The notes: a model not told the origin generated them from the sequence alone. DNA of 64,000 bases from Candidatus Jettenia caeni (GCA_000296795.1 BAFH01000003.1:1302401-1366400), one strand, 5' to 3'; shown: positions 26,259 to 35,893, counted from the stretch's first letter. Numbers and translations: made by a program.

Positions 26259-27654
26259 CACATAAGTTGCGCAGAAATAGGATAAATTTGTCCAAGAGTA
26301 GCCAAATACCAGGAAATTAAGGACCGTATGGCTGAAAAAGCCTGAAAAATAAGGGTTGAGAACAGTCCCAACGTATGGCATTCTTTATGAAAGAATAGTT
26401 CAAGTATTTTTCATAAGGAGAAGCCACCATGAAGAAACCATTCTCAATCCCTTTGCTTTCACAGATGCTGTTTCACCGTACCCCTAAATCCGTTCAGGAA
26501 AAACTTATTGCTGTTTATCTGTGGACACTAATGACTTATTGGGGTCATTTCAGTATCAGCTTAGTTGCCCAATATCTCAAACGACATAAAGCACAAGTAT
26601 CCAGACACATGAAGAACAATCTATTCTTAGATAATCTCTCTCAGAAAATGCTTCCCAAAGAACTCTCCGGAAGAATTGGGAAAAAGGCACATCTGATTAT
26701 CGATTCTACAATGAAGGCCAAAAGAGGGAAAAAGCTCTGCAATCTTCAGAAGTTCAAGACTTCCCGTGGATTCATTATTGGCCACTGTTTTGTCTTTGCC
26801 CTGCTTATCTGTGAAGACAATTCATCATGGATTATAGCCGTAAAACCCTATCTTACCAAAGCATTTTGTAGAAGAACCAACCAAGAGTTTAAGACCCAAA
26901 ACCAATTAGCCGTAGAGATCTTACAGGAGGTCTCTCTTCCGTTAGAAACCCATGTCATCGTGGTTGCCGACTCTGCCTTTGTAGCGCACTTTATCGTATC
27001 AGAAATTACCACTCATCCCCAATGGTCATTTGTCAGTTCTTTAGACTCCAATCGAAAGATTACCATCAAGGGATACACCCGGCATACTGCTGATTTTAAG
27101 AAAGAATACTTACCAGCCCTTAAAAAAATATCCATTTCTTGTAATGGACGAAAAAATACTTTAAAAGTTATGTCAATCAGCGCTGAAGTATCAAAGGTTG
27201 GCCCTGCCACCGTAGTGCTCTCTCAGCGTGATCGTCAAACCCTTGCCCTTATAGGTGTTGGTAAAAGACTTTCTCTCAGAGCAATCTGTTATGCCTATCT
27301 CTTGCGATGGAGAATAGAGATTCTCTTTAAGGAACTCAAACAGTATCTGCATTTTGGCTCGTATCATTGCAGAGATTTTGAAGCTTATATGAACCATATT
27401 CTTTTGGTGATTCTGGCATATAACATTCTGAAGTCTCTGTATCCAAAATTTTCAATTGCTGAAGCGAAAAAACAGGTAAGTCAGTCTTCCCAAGCAGTAT
27501 TTTTGTACGAACTGAAGCATGACTTAACAAAATTTCACGGCAATAGAATCGTTAAGAACAAGATTTTTCAGGCTCTCTCAGCCATGACTGGCATCTTTCC
27601 CTTATCTATGGCTGGTTAGCACAATTTTTGTCTGGTTTATGCGCAACTTATGTG
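26259..27654 (+). mobile_element. IS4-family insertion sequence, right copy
   Basis: A 1396-bp element with the same terminal repeats (CACATAAGTTGCGCA) as the left copy, in inverted orientation. AATAA lies before the left end and again just after the right end (one G between), a possible short target duplication. Confidence 0.9.
26429..27619 (+). CDS. IS4-family DDE transposase (right copy)
   Basis: 396 residues, identical to the left copy (17348-18538) except for Gly instead of Ala about eight residues from the end. It has the same DDE residues and YREK signature. Both copies look intact, and near identity implies recent transposition or ongoing gene conversion. Confidence 0.95.
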   Translation: MKKPFSIPLLSQMLFHRTPKSVQEKLIAVYLWTLMTYWGHFSISLVAQYLKRHKAQVSRHMKNNLFLDNLSQKMLPKELSGRIGKKAHLIIDSTMKAKRGKKLCNLQKFKTSRGFIIGHCFVFALLICEDNSSWIIAVKPYLTKAFCRRTNQEFKTQNQLAVEILQEVSLPLETHVIVVADSAFVAHFIVSEITTHPQWSFVSSLDSNRKITIKGYTRHTADFKKEYLPALKKISISCNGRKNTLKVMSISAEVSKVGPATVVLSQRDRQTLALIGVGKRLSLRAICYAYLLRWRIEILFKELKQYLHFGSYHCRDFEAYMNHILLVILAYNILKSLYPKFSIAEAKKQVSQSSQAVFLYELKHDLTKFHGNRIVKNKIFQALSAMTGIFPLSMAG

Positions 27655-27743
27655 GAATAACAGAAAATATTTTCAAATACCATTAAAGTATATGACAAAC
27701 CAAAGGAGCCATATTTGCCAGTAAATTTGTTCTTACCTTCTTT

Positions 27744-28439
27744 CTACAAATGTTTGCTCTTAAGAGATAATGAGTATTGAATGAGTTGTGTTTTAAAGGA
27801 GCGTGTTGTCTGCACAATAGTATCACTGCAAATAATTGCAGAACAAATTGCAAGGCATGATCCCCCGGCGTTTAATATATCATTGATATTTTCAAGATTA
27901 ATACCGCCAATAGCAACAAAGGGGATAGTAATTTCTCGTTTTACCTGTTTTAAATAATCCAGACCTACAGGAGGTTCATAATCTTTTGTTCCTGTGTAAA
28001 AAATAGGCCCAACGCTTATATAATCTGCACCTTCTCTTTGTGCCTCTCGTGCCTGAACGATAGTATGGGTAGAGATCCCTACTATTTTGCTATACCCAAT
28101 AATCTTGCGTGCAGCAGAGATGTTTATATCAGATTGGCCAATATGCAATCCATCTGCATCTGCTTTTTTTGCAATCTCCGCTCGATCATTTACAATAAAA
28201 AGAGTTTTCGATTGAAAGGTTATTTTCTTAAACTCCTTGGCTAAAGTAAGAAATGTACTGTCAGGCATTGTCTTTTCCCGTAATTGTACAATATCTGCGC
28301 CGCCTTGAATAACATCCTCCAACGTTGTTAACACAGGTTTCTTTACAAGGTTAGAACTTATTATGACATAGAGTTTTATGTCTGAAAAATCTCTCAAAAA
28401 ATCTTGTTTGATTGTCGTTTTTATTAGCTGTTGGTTCAT
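27744..28439 (-). CDS. thiE: Thiamine-phosphate synthase
   Basis: 231 residues, a TIM-barrel enzyme joining the pyrimidine and thiazole halves of thiamine. Signatures: GGADIVQLREK (pyrimidine and diphosphate binding), FIVNDRAEIA, ADGLHIGQSD, ADYISVGPIFYTGTKDY and FVAIGGINLENI. Cytoplasmic. It stands alone here with no other thi gene nearby and sits just outside the right IS copy. I see no TPP riboswitch upstream. Confidence 0.95.
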   Translation of the reverse strand: MNQQLIKTTIKQDFLRDFSDIKLYVIISSNLVKKPVLTTLEDVIQGGADIVQLREKTMPDSTFLTLAKEFKKITFQSKTLFIVNDRAEIAKKADADGLHIGQSDINISAARKIIGYSKIVGISTHTIVQAREAQREGADYISVGPIFYTGTKDYEPPVGLDYLKQVKREITIPFVAIGGINLENINDILNAGGSCLAICSAIICSDTIVQTTRSFKTQLIQYSLSLKSKHL

Positions 28440-28450
28440 TGATTATTGTA

Positions 28451-28478
28451 TTGACTCTCATTTAATGTTTGATATAAT
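28451..28478 (+). promoter_or_regulatory. Strong sigma-70-type promoter upstream of purF
   Basis: TTGACT (28451-28456), a 16-base spacer and a perfect TATAAT (28473-28478). Transcription would start about 365 bases before the purF ATG, giving a long leader. Confidence 0.6.
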
Positions 28479-28852
28479 TGTTGTAGTTATTTTTCCTGCC
28501 AAATATTATTAAAACAAATCTTATATGAGCCTGTAAATCACAAAAGGGCATAAAAATGTGATGCCGAACTTTATAGTTGGTATGAAGCAGGTGATAAATT
28601 TCCACACGATGGGTTTTTTCGTCTCAAATAATCTTGTAAGAAAAATATATATGTTTTAGTAATCGTTCTATAAATAGGTCGGAAACTATCCCTCTTTACA
28701 CTATAAGGGGATGGAGGGATAGTGATAAGTTCATAGATCCTGCTGGATATTGGGTAATTATCCTCTTTTTATTGTAGTTTTATACGAAAATAGATACAAG
28801 GATTATCACATAATTCTTAAATATTTATTAAAGAAGGATAGGTTATAGAGAA
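28479..28852 (+). promoter_or_regulatory. Long purF 5' leader with a 10-bp hairpin
   Basis: No coding frame is seen in this stretch. It holds the inverted repeat ACTATCCCTC (28685-28694) and GAGGGATAGT (28714-28723), a perfect 10-bp stem with a 19-base loop. The loop itself contains ATAAGGGG, which could pair with the CCCTC side, so two folds compete. I do not recognise a known riboswitch class. Confidence 0.4.
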
Positions 28853-30271
28853 ATGTCAGACGCAAAAGATCATTGCGGTTTAATTGGAGTTTATGGATGT
28901 GAAGATGCTGCTGAGAGAGTTTATTATGGTTTGTATTCCCTGCAACATCGTGGAGAAGAAAGCGCTGGAATTGCTTCAACAAATGGAAAAGATATTATTT
29001 GTCATAAAGGGATGGGTTTGGTAAGTGAAGCTATCAAGCCAGATATGCTCAAGTCCTTAAAAAATCCTGTTGCTATAGGTCATGTTCGATATTCAACAAT
29101 TGGTTCTAATAACATTGGTAACGCACAACCATTATTAGTTGATTACTACAAAGGAAAAGTTGCCGTTGCCCACAATGGACAATTAACCAATGCAAAAAGA
29201 TTACGCGAAGAATTTGAGGCCAATGGTTCCATATTCCATACAACCTCTGATACAGAAGTAATTGTTCATCTTATGGCAAAACCGTTACATATGATGCAAA
29301 AGAGCTTATCGCCGGTGTTAAGCCAATTGCATGGTTCTTTTTCACTTCTGTTTTTAACGCCGGATGAGATGGTAGGGGTTCGCGATCCTCACGGTTTTAA
29401 GCCTTTAGCCCTCGGAAAATTAAATCATGGTTATGTAATGGCCTCTGAGACTTGCGCCCTGGATCAGGTAGGCGCCGAATATATTCGTGATATTAACCCC
29501 GGGGAAGCGGTCTATGTTAGCAAGAATGGAATCCAGAGTGAATATTATTGTCCCCAAAGACAAATTAAGCCTGCCTTTTGTATTTTTGAACTTATATACT
29601 TTTCCAGACCTGATAGTAAGATCTATGGAGAGAGTGTACATTTATTCCGTAAAAGATTAGGAGCTAAACTTGCGGAAGAGTCCCCGGTAGATGCTGATGT
29701 AGTAATTTCTGTCCCTGAAGGAGGAAATTCTGCTGCAATCGGGTATTCTCATGCCTCAGGGATACCTATCGATCGTGGGTTTATCCGTAATCATTACGTA
29801 GGCAGGACGTTCATATTGCCGGAACAGGAACGAAGACACCGTGTCGTAGAACTCAAGTTAAATCCTTTAAGAGAGACTGTAGAAGGGAAACGGGTCATCG
29901 TTATTGATGATTCCATTGTAAGAGGAACGACATCGAAATCCAGAATCGGGTTGTTGCGAAGGGCGGGAGCGAAGGAAATTCACTTGAAGATTAGCTGCCC
30001 TCCTCATCGTTATCCCTGTTATTACGGGATTGATTTCCAACATAAAGGTGAGCTTATTGCTGCACATCATACTATAGAGGAGATACGGAAGTTTTTAAAT
30101 GTGGAGAGCTTGAGCTATTTGAGTATAGATGCGATGATGAGCTGTACAACACAATCTCAAGAGCGTTTCTGTAATGCTTGTTTTACGAGCAGATATCCCA
30201 CTCCTATAGAAGAGAATACGAAGAAACTCGTCGAAAGGGAAGTTGTAAGAGAGATTAGTAAAGTTAATTGA
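28853..30271 (+). CDS. purF: Amidophosphoribosyltransferase
   Basis: 472 residues. It catalyses the first committed step of purine synthesis, making phosphoribosylamine from PRPP and glutamine. A short leader (MSDAKDH) precedes the glutaminase nucleophile Cys in HCGLIGVYG, and is presumably cleaved. The glutaminase half has SLQHRGEESAGI and GHVRYST. The PRPP loop is VIVIDDSIVRGTTSK (about residue 345). C-terminal cysteines RFCNACFTSRYP match the Bacillus-type enzyme, which binds a 4Fe-4S cluster. The next gene starts one base after its stop, so they are co-transcribed. Confidence 0.95.
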   Translation: MSDAKDHCGLIGVYGCEDAAERVYYGLYSLQHRGEESAGIASTNGKDIICHKGMGLVSEAIKPDMLKSLKNPVAIGHVRYSTIGSNNIGNAQPLLVDYYKGKVAVAHNGQLTNAKRLREEFEANGSIFHTTSDTEVIVHLMAKPLHMMQKSLSPVLSQLHGSFSLLFLTPDEMVGVRDPHGFKPLALGKLNHGYVMASETCALDQVGAEYIRDINPGEAVYVSKNGIQSEYYCPQRQIKPAFCIFELIYFSRPDSKIYGESVHLFRKRLGAKLAEESPVDADVVISVPEGGNSAAIGYSHASGIPIDRGFIRNHYVGRTFILPEQERRHRVVELKLNPLRETVEGKRVIVIDDSIVRGTTSKSRIGLLRRAGAKEIHLKISCPPHRYPCYYGIDFQHKGELIAAHHTIEEIRKFLNVESLSYLSIDAMMSCTTQSQERFCNACFTSRYPTPIEENTKKLVEREVVREISKVN

Positions 30272-30272
30272 T

Positions 30273-31274
30273 ATGTTTGCAAACAGCTTCTACCTCATAA
30301 AAGGCATCTTAGGCAGAATTTTTTATAGTATTCCTCAAAAACCAGAACGTATCCAGATTGAGATTACCAATCGATGTAATTACACGTGTGGTATGTGCCC
30401 CAGAGAATCCTTCCATCTGCCAGAAAAAGACATTTCATTTAACCTCTTTACAAAAATTATTGATCATTTAACGCAAAATAATTTTTACCATTACAACCTT
30501 ACTCTTACTGGATGGGGTGAGCCCTTACTACATCCGGAGTTGATAAATATGATTATTTATACGAAAGGTAAAGGACATAGCGTTGGTGTGACAACGAATG
30601 GTTTGCTGCTGGCCTCCTTTGTAGAAAAATTTATCGAGATATCGCTGGACAAATTAACTATCTCCTTAGATAGTGTGGAGGAATATAATGAAACAGGAGA
30701 ATGCCATCCCTATAATAAGATTGTGCAAAAGAATCTAGAGTTACTTGTCCGATTACGGAATACCAGAAAAAAACCGCTTGTCACGGTGCAAATAACTATG
30801 CATAATAAACAACAATGCCTGAAGACGGTTAGATTTGCTGCGGAGATAGGAGTTGATCGTGTATTTCTGGTACGATTACATATACCTTTTGGTATGCAAA
30901 GCTTCAAAAGGCCTCATTTAAAAGAGGAATTAGAAATCTATGAAGAGGTTGATGAGATAGCCAGAAAATATGGATTACAGATCGATAACAACTATGCAGC
31001 TTTCAGCAATGGTTTGCTTCGGTTGCTCTATAAGCAATTACGTCCCATAATGTATCGGTTTGATAAGTACTGTCCAAAACCGTATGACTACTTGTATATT
31101 ACTATTGATGGTAAGATAACCCCGTGCTGTGATCTGCCGCGATATGAAGTAGGTAATATAGTAAAACAAAATATTAACGAGATATGGCATAGTGAGAATA
31201 TGCAATACTTTCGCAAGCATCAGGATGAAGTATGTGGTAAGTGCGATGCATTGAGGTTGAGGCATTTAAATTAA
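30273..31274 (+). CDS. Radical SAM protein with SPASM-like C-terminus
   Basis: 333 residues. The radical SAM cluster site is CNYTCGMC (Cx3Cx2C, near residue 34), in EITNRCNYTCGMCPRES. SAM-binding LTGWGEPLLHPEL follows at about 80. The C-terminus has extra cysteines: YCPKPYDYLYITIDGKITPCC (in part) and CGKCDAL, which match a SPASM-type domain binding an additional Fe-S cluster. Such enzymes modify peptides or other substrates by radical chemistry; the substrate is unknown. It is the second gene of the purF-led cluster, one base after purF. Confidence 0.85.
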   Translation: MFANSFYLIKGILGRIFYSIPQKPERIQIEITNRCNYTCGMCPRESFHLPEKDISFNLFTKIIDHLTQNNFYHYNLTLTGWGEPLLHPELINMIIYTKGKGHSVGVTTNGLLLASFVEKFIEISLDKLTISLDSVEEYNETGECHPYNKIVQKNLELLVRLRNTRKKPLVTVQITMHNKQQCLKTVRFAAEIGVDRVFLVRLHIPFGMQSFKRPHLKEELEIYEEVDEIARKYGLQIDNNYAAFSNGLLRLLYKQLRPIMYRFDKYCPKPYDYLYITIDGKITPCCDLPRYEVGNIVKQNINEIWHSENMQYFRKHQDEVCGKCDALRLRHLN

Positions 31275-31359
31275 AACCATTCATAATTGATATGGATGAA
31301 CAGCTAAGCGATTAGATGGTTGTTGGTTTGTTATGGAGAAACATTTTTACGATTAGACC

Positions 31360-32781
31360 ATGAGGATTACTTTTCTCATACCACCTCCTATTGATGGAAA
31401 GATTCCTGAACGGGTTTCGGGATGTGCCTATCTGCTCTATTACGTTCCGAATATTTTCCTTCTCAGTGCTGCTGCTGTATTGGAAAAGGAAGGTTATAAG
31501 ATCAGATATGTTGAGAGTACTGTTAAGAAATGGGATCGAAAATATTTCCTGAATTTTTTGAAGGAAGATTTAAGCGATATATATTGCTTCTATGCTGTCA
31601 ATCTATCTCAAAAAACGGATATTCAGGCGCTAAGGGATATTCGTGATATACGAAGAGATATACCGGTTATTTTTTTTGGTCCTGCACCCTCTGATAGACC
31701 TGCAGAATTTGTCGTAGATACAAACACCTATACAGTTAGGGGTGAGCCTGAACATACAATGCTTGAACTGGCAAGAGCACTTGAGACCAAATCGAGTATT
31801 GAGGGTATACAAAGTATATCCTTCAAAAACAATAACGAAATTGTTCATAATACAAATAGAGAACCGATAGAAGATTTGGATGTATTACCTTTCCCAGCCA
31901 GACATCTCCTGGAAGAGAGGGATATTTACTATAATCCTAAATTAGGGGAGCGTCCATTTACGGCTGTTTGTACCTCAAGGGGTTGCTCGTATCGATGTAT
32001 TTACTGTGTTCCATCTTCCCTGAGTTTCTCAAGGGAACTCGAATATAAACACCATGTAGCCAGGAAGCCACCGGTAAGAAAGAGATCCCCTGAACATATT
32101 ATCGAGGAGTTTAAGCTGCTAAAATCACAAGGTTACAAGGCTGTGAATGTCCAGGATGATCAGTTCGTGTGGGGTGAAGAGCGGACAATTAAGATTTGTG
32201 AAGGGATACAAGATTTGGGTATTGTGTGGGGCTGTTCTGCGAGATCTGATCATCTGAATGAGGCGATTGTGAGTGCCATGGCATCAGCTCATTGCAAATT
32301 TATCGATCTTGGTGTTGAATCCTTTAATCAGGAAATATTAGACTATATAAAGAAAGATATCGATGTGAGAAAGAATGAAGAGGCTATTAAACTGGTAAAA
32401 AGATATGGTATATCGGCCAAAATCAATATCATGTTTGGTGCATCGCCAATGGAGACATCGGCTACTATTCAAAAGAATATGGAAGAAGTGAAGCGATTGA
32501 AGGTAGATCAGGTGATGTATAACATTGCAAATCCGTTTCCTGGTACAGAATTTTATCAAATTGCCAAAGAGAATAAATTATTTGTGTATGGTGATTATAG
32601 ACCTGTTAATGTGGCAAAAGAAGCTAATATTACCTATTCTCATCTTAGTAAGACAGACCTTGAAAAGGCTGTACGTCGTGCTAACTTCAAATTTTTTCTG
32701 ACACCGCGCTTTATGTTAAAAAATGTACGGCGGTTAGGTTCTCTCGATTCTTTGAAAGCTATGCTTAAAAAGCTTTTTTAG
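31360..32781 (+). CDS. B12-binding radical SAM protein
   Basis: 473 residues. The N-terminal part (about 1-150) resembles the cobalamin-binding domain (IPPPIDGKIPERVSG, then PNIFLLSAAAVLEKEGY). The radical SAM domain begins near residue 195 with SRGCSYRCIYCVPSS, the Cx3Cx2C cluster site. Further parts are VNVQDDQFVWGEERT, IDLGVESFNQEIL and INIMFGASPMET. Members of this class methylate or rearrange lipids, antibiotics and cofactors. The product here is unknown. It lies between the SPASM protein and a glycosyltransferase and is likely in the same pathway. Confidence 0.85.
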   Translation: MRITFLIPPPIDGKIPERVSGCAYLLYYVPNIFLLSAAAVLEKEGYKIRYVESTVKKWDRKYFLNFLKEDLSDIYCFYAVNLSQKTDIQALRDIRDIRRDIPVIFFGPAPSDRPAEFVVDTNTYTVRGEPEHTMLELARALETKSSIEGIQSISFKNNNEIVHNTNREPIEDLDVLPFPARHLLEERDIYYNPKLGERPFTAVCTSRGCSYRCIYCVPSSLSFSRELEYKHHVARKPPVRKRSPEHIIEEFKLLKSQGYKAVNVQDDQFVWGEERTIKICEGIQDLGIVWGCSARSDHLNEAIVSAMASAHCKFIDLGVESFNQEILDYIKKDIDVRKNEEAIKLVKRYGISAKINIMFGASPMETSATIQKNMEEVKRLKVDQVMYNIANPFPGTEFYQIAKENKLFVYGDYRPVNVAKEANITYSHLSKTDLEKAVRRANFKFFLTPRFMLKNVRRLGSLDSLKAMLKKLF

Positions 32782-32798
32782 AGACAAAAAGTTATCTC

Positions 32799-33851
32799 AT
32801 GAAATTTTCTATCCTCGTTCCTGCTTACAATGAGGAGCAATCTATCGCTTCTTGTTTAAACTCCCTTATTGTACTTCCTGATAATAAGGAGATTATTGTT
32901 ATTGATGATGCCTCAACTGATCTTACCGTTCAGACTATTGAGAGATTTTTAAACAGGGGTATTATTTTAGTACGAAGGGAAAGAAATGGCGGGAGGGCTG
33001 CTGCCCTAAATTCAGGATTACAAAGGTCTACAGGTGATATTGTTGTTACAACAGATGCAGATACTGTTGTACCTCCTAACTGGTTACAAAGGTTTGAATC
33101 ATATTTTAAACAGCAAGGCGTCGTTGCGGTAGGGGGAGCTTATCAAGCCCGTAATAAGGAGAAACCGTTAGCGAATGCAGTGAGTATCTTGGACCAAATA
33201 CTGAATGGGATGTTTAAAAAATCAGTTATTCCTAATAAATTATCCGGTGTAAATTCAGCTATCCACAGAAGCACCCTACTCAATTCAGGCGGTTTTAATG
33301 AGAGTTCCTGGTGGAATGAGGATTCCGAATTGGGCTGGAAATTGAAAGAGATAGGCAAGGTTATGTATGATCCTGATAATATGGTAAATACCACATATCC
33401 CGATACATGGACAGATATTTGGAAAAGGAAGTTTTATTGGGGATATGCAATGGGTCTTAAATTTAAAAAGCAAGTTCCCTATAATATAAGATTATGGCTG
33501 CGCCCTTTGCTATTTATGGCGCTTTTTATGAGTCTTCTGGCGTTTTGGGTAACGATACCTTGCGGAATAAATGTGTATTTGGTGCCTGGCTCAATTTTTT
33601 TTATTTTATTAAGTACATTAACTGTCTTTTTCATTCCACTTGGTATGATTGTGATGTTAAGAAATGGTGATCGTGAATTTTTTAAAACACTATCTTTACT
33701 AGCAATCCTGCCTGTATTTCGCGAGTTTGCTTATACCTATGGAATGTATTGGGGATTTTGTAACGGCCATAGAGAAATGATAAAGTCGACATGGAAAGAT
33801 GAATTACATTGCCGAGGTACAAAGGACAGAGAGAAGAACATCAGTGTATAG
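32799..33851 (+). CDS. Family 2 glycosyltransferase with membrane C-terminus
   Basis: 350 residues. The GT-A fold is clear: FSILVPAYNEEQSIASCLNSL (in part) at the N-terminus, IVIDDASTDLTVQ (nucleotide binding), VVTTDADTVVPPNW (the DxD metal site, about residue 90) and ESSWWNEDSELGWKL (the ED catalytic-base region, about 170). Three hydrophobic segments (about 235-258, 265-285 and a weaker one near 300) place the C-terminus in the membrane. It transfers a sugar from a nucleotide donor; the acceptor is unknown. It follows the two radical SAM genes closely, so glycosylation of their product is a reasonable inference. Confidence 0.88.
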   Translation: MKFSILVPAYNEEQSIASCLNSLIVLPDNKEIIVIDDASTDLTVQTIERFLNRGIILVRRERNGGRAAALNSGLQRSTGDIVVTTDADTVVPPNWLQRFESYFKQQGVVAVGGAYQARNKEKPLANAVSILDQILNGMFKKSVIPNKLSGVNSAIHRSTLLNSGGFNESSWWNEDSELGWKLKEIGKVMYDPDNMVNTTYPDTWTDIWKRKFYWGYAMGLKFKKQVPYNIRLWLRPLLFMALFMSLLAFWVTIPCGINVYLVPGSIFFILLSTLTVFFIPLGMIVMLRNGDREFFKTLSLLAILPVFREFAYTYGMYWGFCNGHREMIKSTWKDELHCRGTKDREKNISV

Positions 33852-34029
33852 AGGGAATGCTTGTACCGGGAAGTTTTGGGAATTTAAAGGATGTATTTGG
33901 ATTGTAGATTATCTCGCCAGTTTTCTGTAACTTTCAATTTACTATTACGACATAAAACTTTTTAACTTACTATAAAATAGAGGATTTTGAGCAAGAAATC
34001 GTTTAAGATTTCATGCGCTATGGATATTT

Positions 34030-35097
34030 ATGGCAAAAAAAATAAAAGGACTTACCTATAAAGATGCAGGTGTTGATATTGATACAAAAGGTCAATTTAC
34101 GACAGATATCTATACGAAAATGCGAACAACCTTCCGTTCACAGGTAATTGAGAATCCTGATGGGTTTGGTGGTTTGTTTGCTTTAAATTCACGCACCAAA
34201 AAATATCGTCAGCCGGTGCTTGTTTCCTCGACAGACGGCGTAGGCACGAAACTAAAAATTGCCTTTATGATGAAGAAACACAGTACCATTGGAATTGACC
34301 TTGTTGCTATGTGTGTTAATGATATTGTGGTTTTAGGGGCGGAACCGCTCTTTTTGCTAGACTATTTGGCTAGCAGCAGGATTGTACCGAAGGTTTTCCA
34401 TGAGGTATTAGATGGTATTGTAGAGGGGTGTCGTCAGGCAGGTTGTGCACTTATCGGTGGTGAAACCCCGGAAATGCCAGGGTTCTATCATGAGGGAGAA
34501 TATGATATTGCAGGCTTTGTAGTAGGCGTTGTTGAAAAGGATCGAATTATCGATGGTAAAACAATAAAACCGGGAGATGTAGTTATTGGTTTGAGCTCAA
34601 GTGGTGTCCATAGTAATGGATTCTCTCTTGCAAGAAAAGTTTTTTTTGATAAAGCGAAGATGAAGATAACCCAAAGGCTTACTAAATATGGATTAAAGAC
34701 AACGTTGGGAGAAGAATTGCTGACGCCGACCAGAATTTATGTGGAGCCTATTCTAAAGATTCTAGATAAGCATAAGACAAAAAAGATTATAAAAGGAATG
34801 GCGCATATTACCGGTGGTGGACTTTTGGAGAACATACCTCGTATCTTGCCTGATGGTTGTGCTGTTAAGTTGGAAAGAGCTAAATGGAGTGTTCCAAAGA
34901 TATTTAGCATCATACAAGATTTAGGTAAGATTAAAGACGAAGAAATGTTTCATGTATTTAATATGGGTATTGGTATGGTGCTAATTGTATCCAAATCAGA
35001 AGTGGAATCTGTCTTACGTGATTTTAATATTTCAAAAGAAACGGGAACAATTATCGGTGAGATTGTGAAAGGAGATAAAATTATACATATCATATGA
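34030..35097 (+). CDS. purM: Phosphoribosylformylglycinamidine cyclo-ligase
   Basis: 355 residues. It closes the imidazole ring of the purine precursor (FGAM to AIR, using ATP). Signatures: GLTYKDAGVDID at the start, STDGVGTKLKIAF, MCVNDIVVLGAEPLF, GGETPEMPGFYHEGEYD and GMAHITGGGLLENIPRILP (in part). It lies about 180 bases after the glycosyltransferase on the same strand, in the purF cluster, so purine genes bracket the radical SAM block. Cytoplasmic. Confidence 0.96.
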   Translation: MAKKIKGLTYKDAGVDIDTKGQFTTDIYTKMRTTFRSQVIENPDGFGGLFALNSRTKKYRQPVLVSSTDGVGTKLKIAFMMKKHSTIGIDLVAMCVNDIVVLGAEPLFLLDYLASSRIVPKVFHEVLDGIVEGCRQAGCALIGGETPEMPGFYHEGEYDIAGFVVGVVEKDRIIDGKTIKPGDVVIGLSSSGVHSNGFSLARKVFFDKAKMKITQRLTKYGLKTTLGEELLTPTRIYVEPILKILDKHKTKKIIKGMAHITGGGLLENIPRILPDGCAVKLERAKWSVPKIFSIIQDLGKIKDEEMFHVFNMGIGMVLIVSKSEVESVLRDFNISKETGTIIGEIVKGDKIIHII

Positions 35098-35158
35098 GAG
35101 AATTTTGTTTATAATTATTAATTTCTGACTACTGTATATATCATTGAATAATGGACCG

Positions 35159-35893
35159 CTACGTTGTTGAGTATTCATTTCTTCTGAGTTGTTTGCCTTT
35201 TACCACGCCATACATTGCACAAATTATTAAATAGCAGCTCAATGTCGTAGATAATGCTAGTTCAGGAGTAATCACGAAAAATAAGATTGCTGCAGAAAAT
35301 TCTAATACCATAGCCAAAATACCCTGTTTAATGCCAATCTTACCCGTGATATTGAAAAAGGGAATTTTACTAACCATAAATATACCAAGTGCAAAAGTTA
35401 CAAAGGGTAAAAGTGTTATAACAATATCTGTTCCAAATCTCGTTTGTATAAAATGATCCAGAATAATAAGTTGTGCAACCGTTCCCCCTGAAAGTGTACT
35501 GGGCAATCCAGTGAAGAAATGCCTCGGTATATTTGCTCCTTCATCTTTTTGAGCGTTAAATCTTGCTAATCGGAAAGCGGCACACATCATAAAAAATAAT
35601 CCAATACTCCATAGTATGATATGAGTGTAATCAATGCATATTTGTATCATAAGTATGGCAGGTGCAATACCAAAAGTTACTAAATCTGCCATAGAATCTA
35701 ACTGGGCGCCTGTCTTGCTCGTACTTTTCATCATACGCGCTAATCTTCCATCGAAGGCGTCTAATGCCATAGCTGCTATAATCAACCATGCTGCTATTTC
35801 AAATCTCTGGTTCAAAATGCACAAGATTGAAATAAATCCACATATTATATTTCCCATAGTTACTAAAGTAGGTAGTATTTCTTTTATTTTCAC
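35159..35893 (-). CDS. pssA: CDP-diacylglycerol-serine phosphatidyltransferase
   Basis: 244 residues from a GTG at 35893, chosen because AGGAG lies 7 bases before it; an upstream ATG adds twelve residues that do not fit the family. The CDP-alcohol phosphotransferase motif is present as DAFDGRLARMMKSTSKTGAQLDSMAD (in part), matching D-G-x2-A-R-x8-G-x3-D-x3-D. Six to eight hydrophobic segments place it in the inner membrane. It makes phosphatidylserine from CDP-diacylglycerol and serine, the precursor of phosphatidylethanolamine. Sequence alone does not fully exclude other CDP-alcohol acceptors. Confidence 0.85.
   Translation of the reverse strand: MKIKEILPTLVTMGNIICGFISILCILNQRFEIAAWLIIAAMALDAFDGRLARMMKSTSKTGAQLDSMADLVTFGIAPAILMIQICIDYTHIILWSIGLFFMMCAAFRLARFNAQKDEGANIPRHFFTGLPSTLSGGTVAQLIILDHFIQTRFGTDIVITLLPFVTFALGIFMVSKIPFFNITGKIGIKQGILAMVLEFSAAILFFVITPELALSTTLSCYLIICAMYGVVKGKQLRRNEYSTT

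Noticed and set aside
28479-28852. Known riboswitch (TPP, purine, cobalamin) upstream of purF
   Set aside because: None of the conserved core sequences could be matched by eye.
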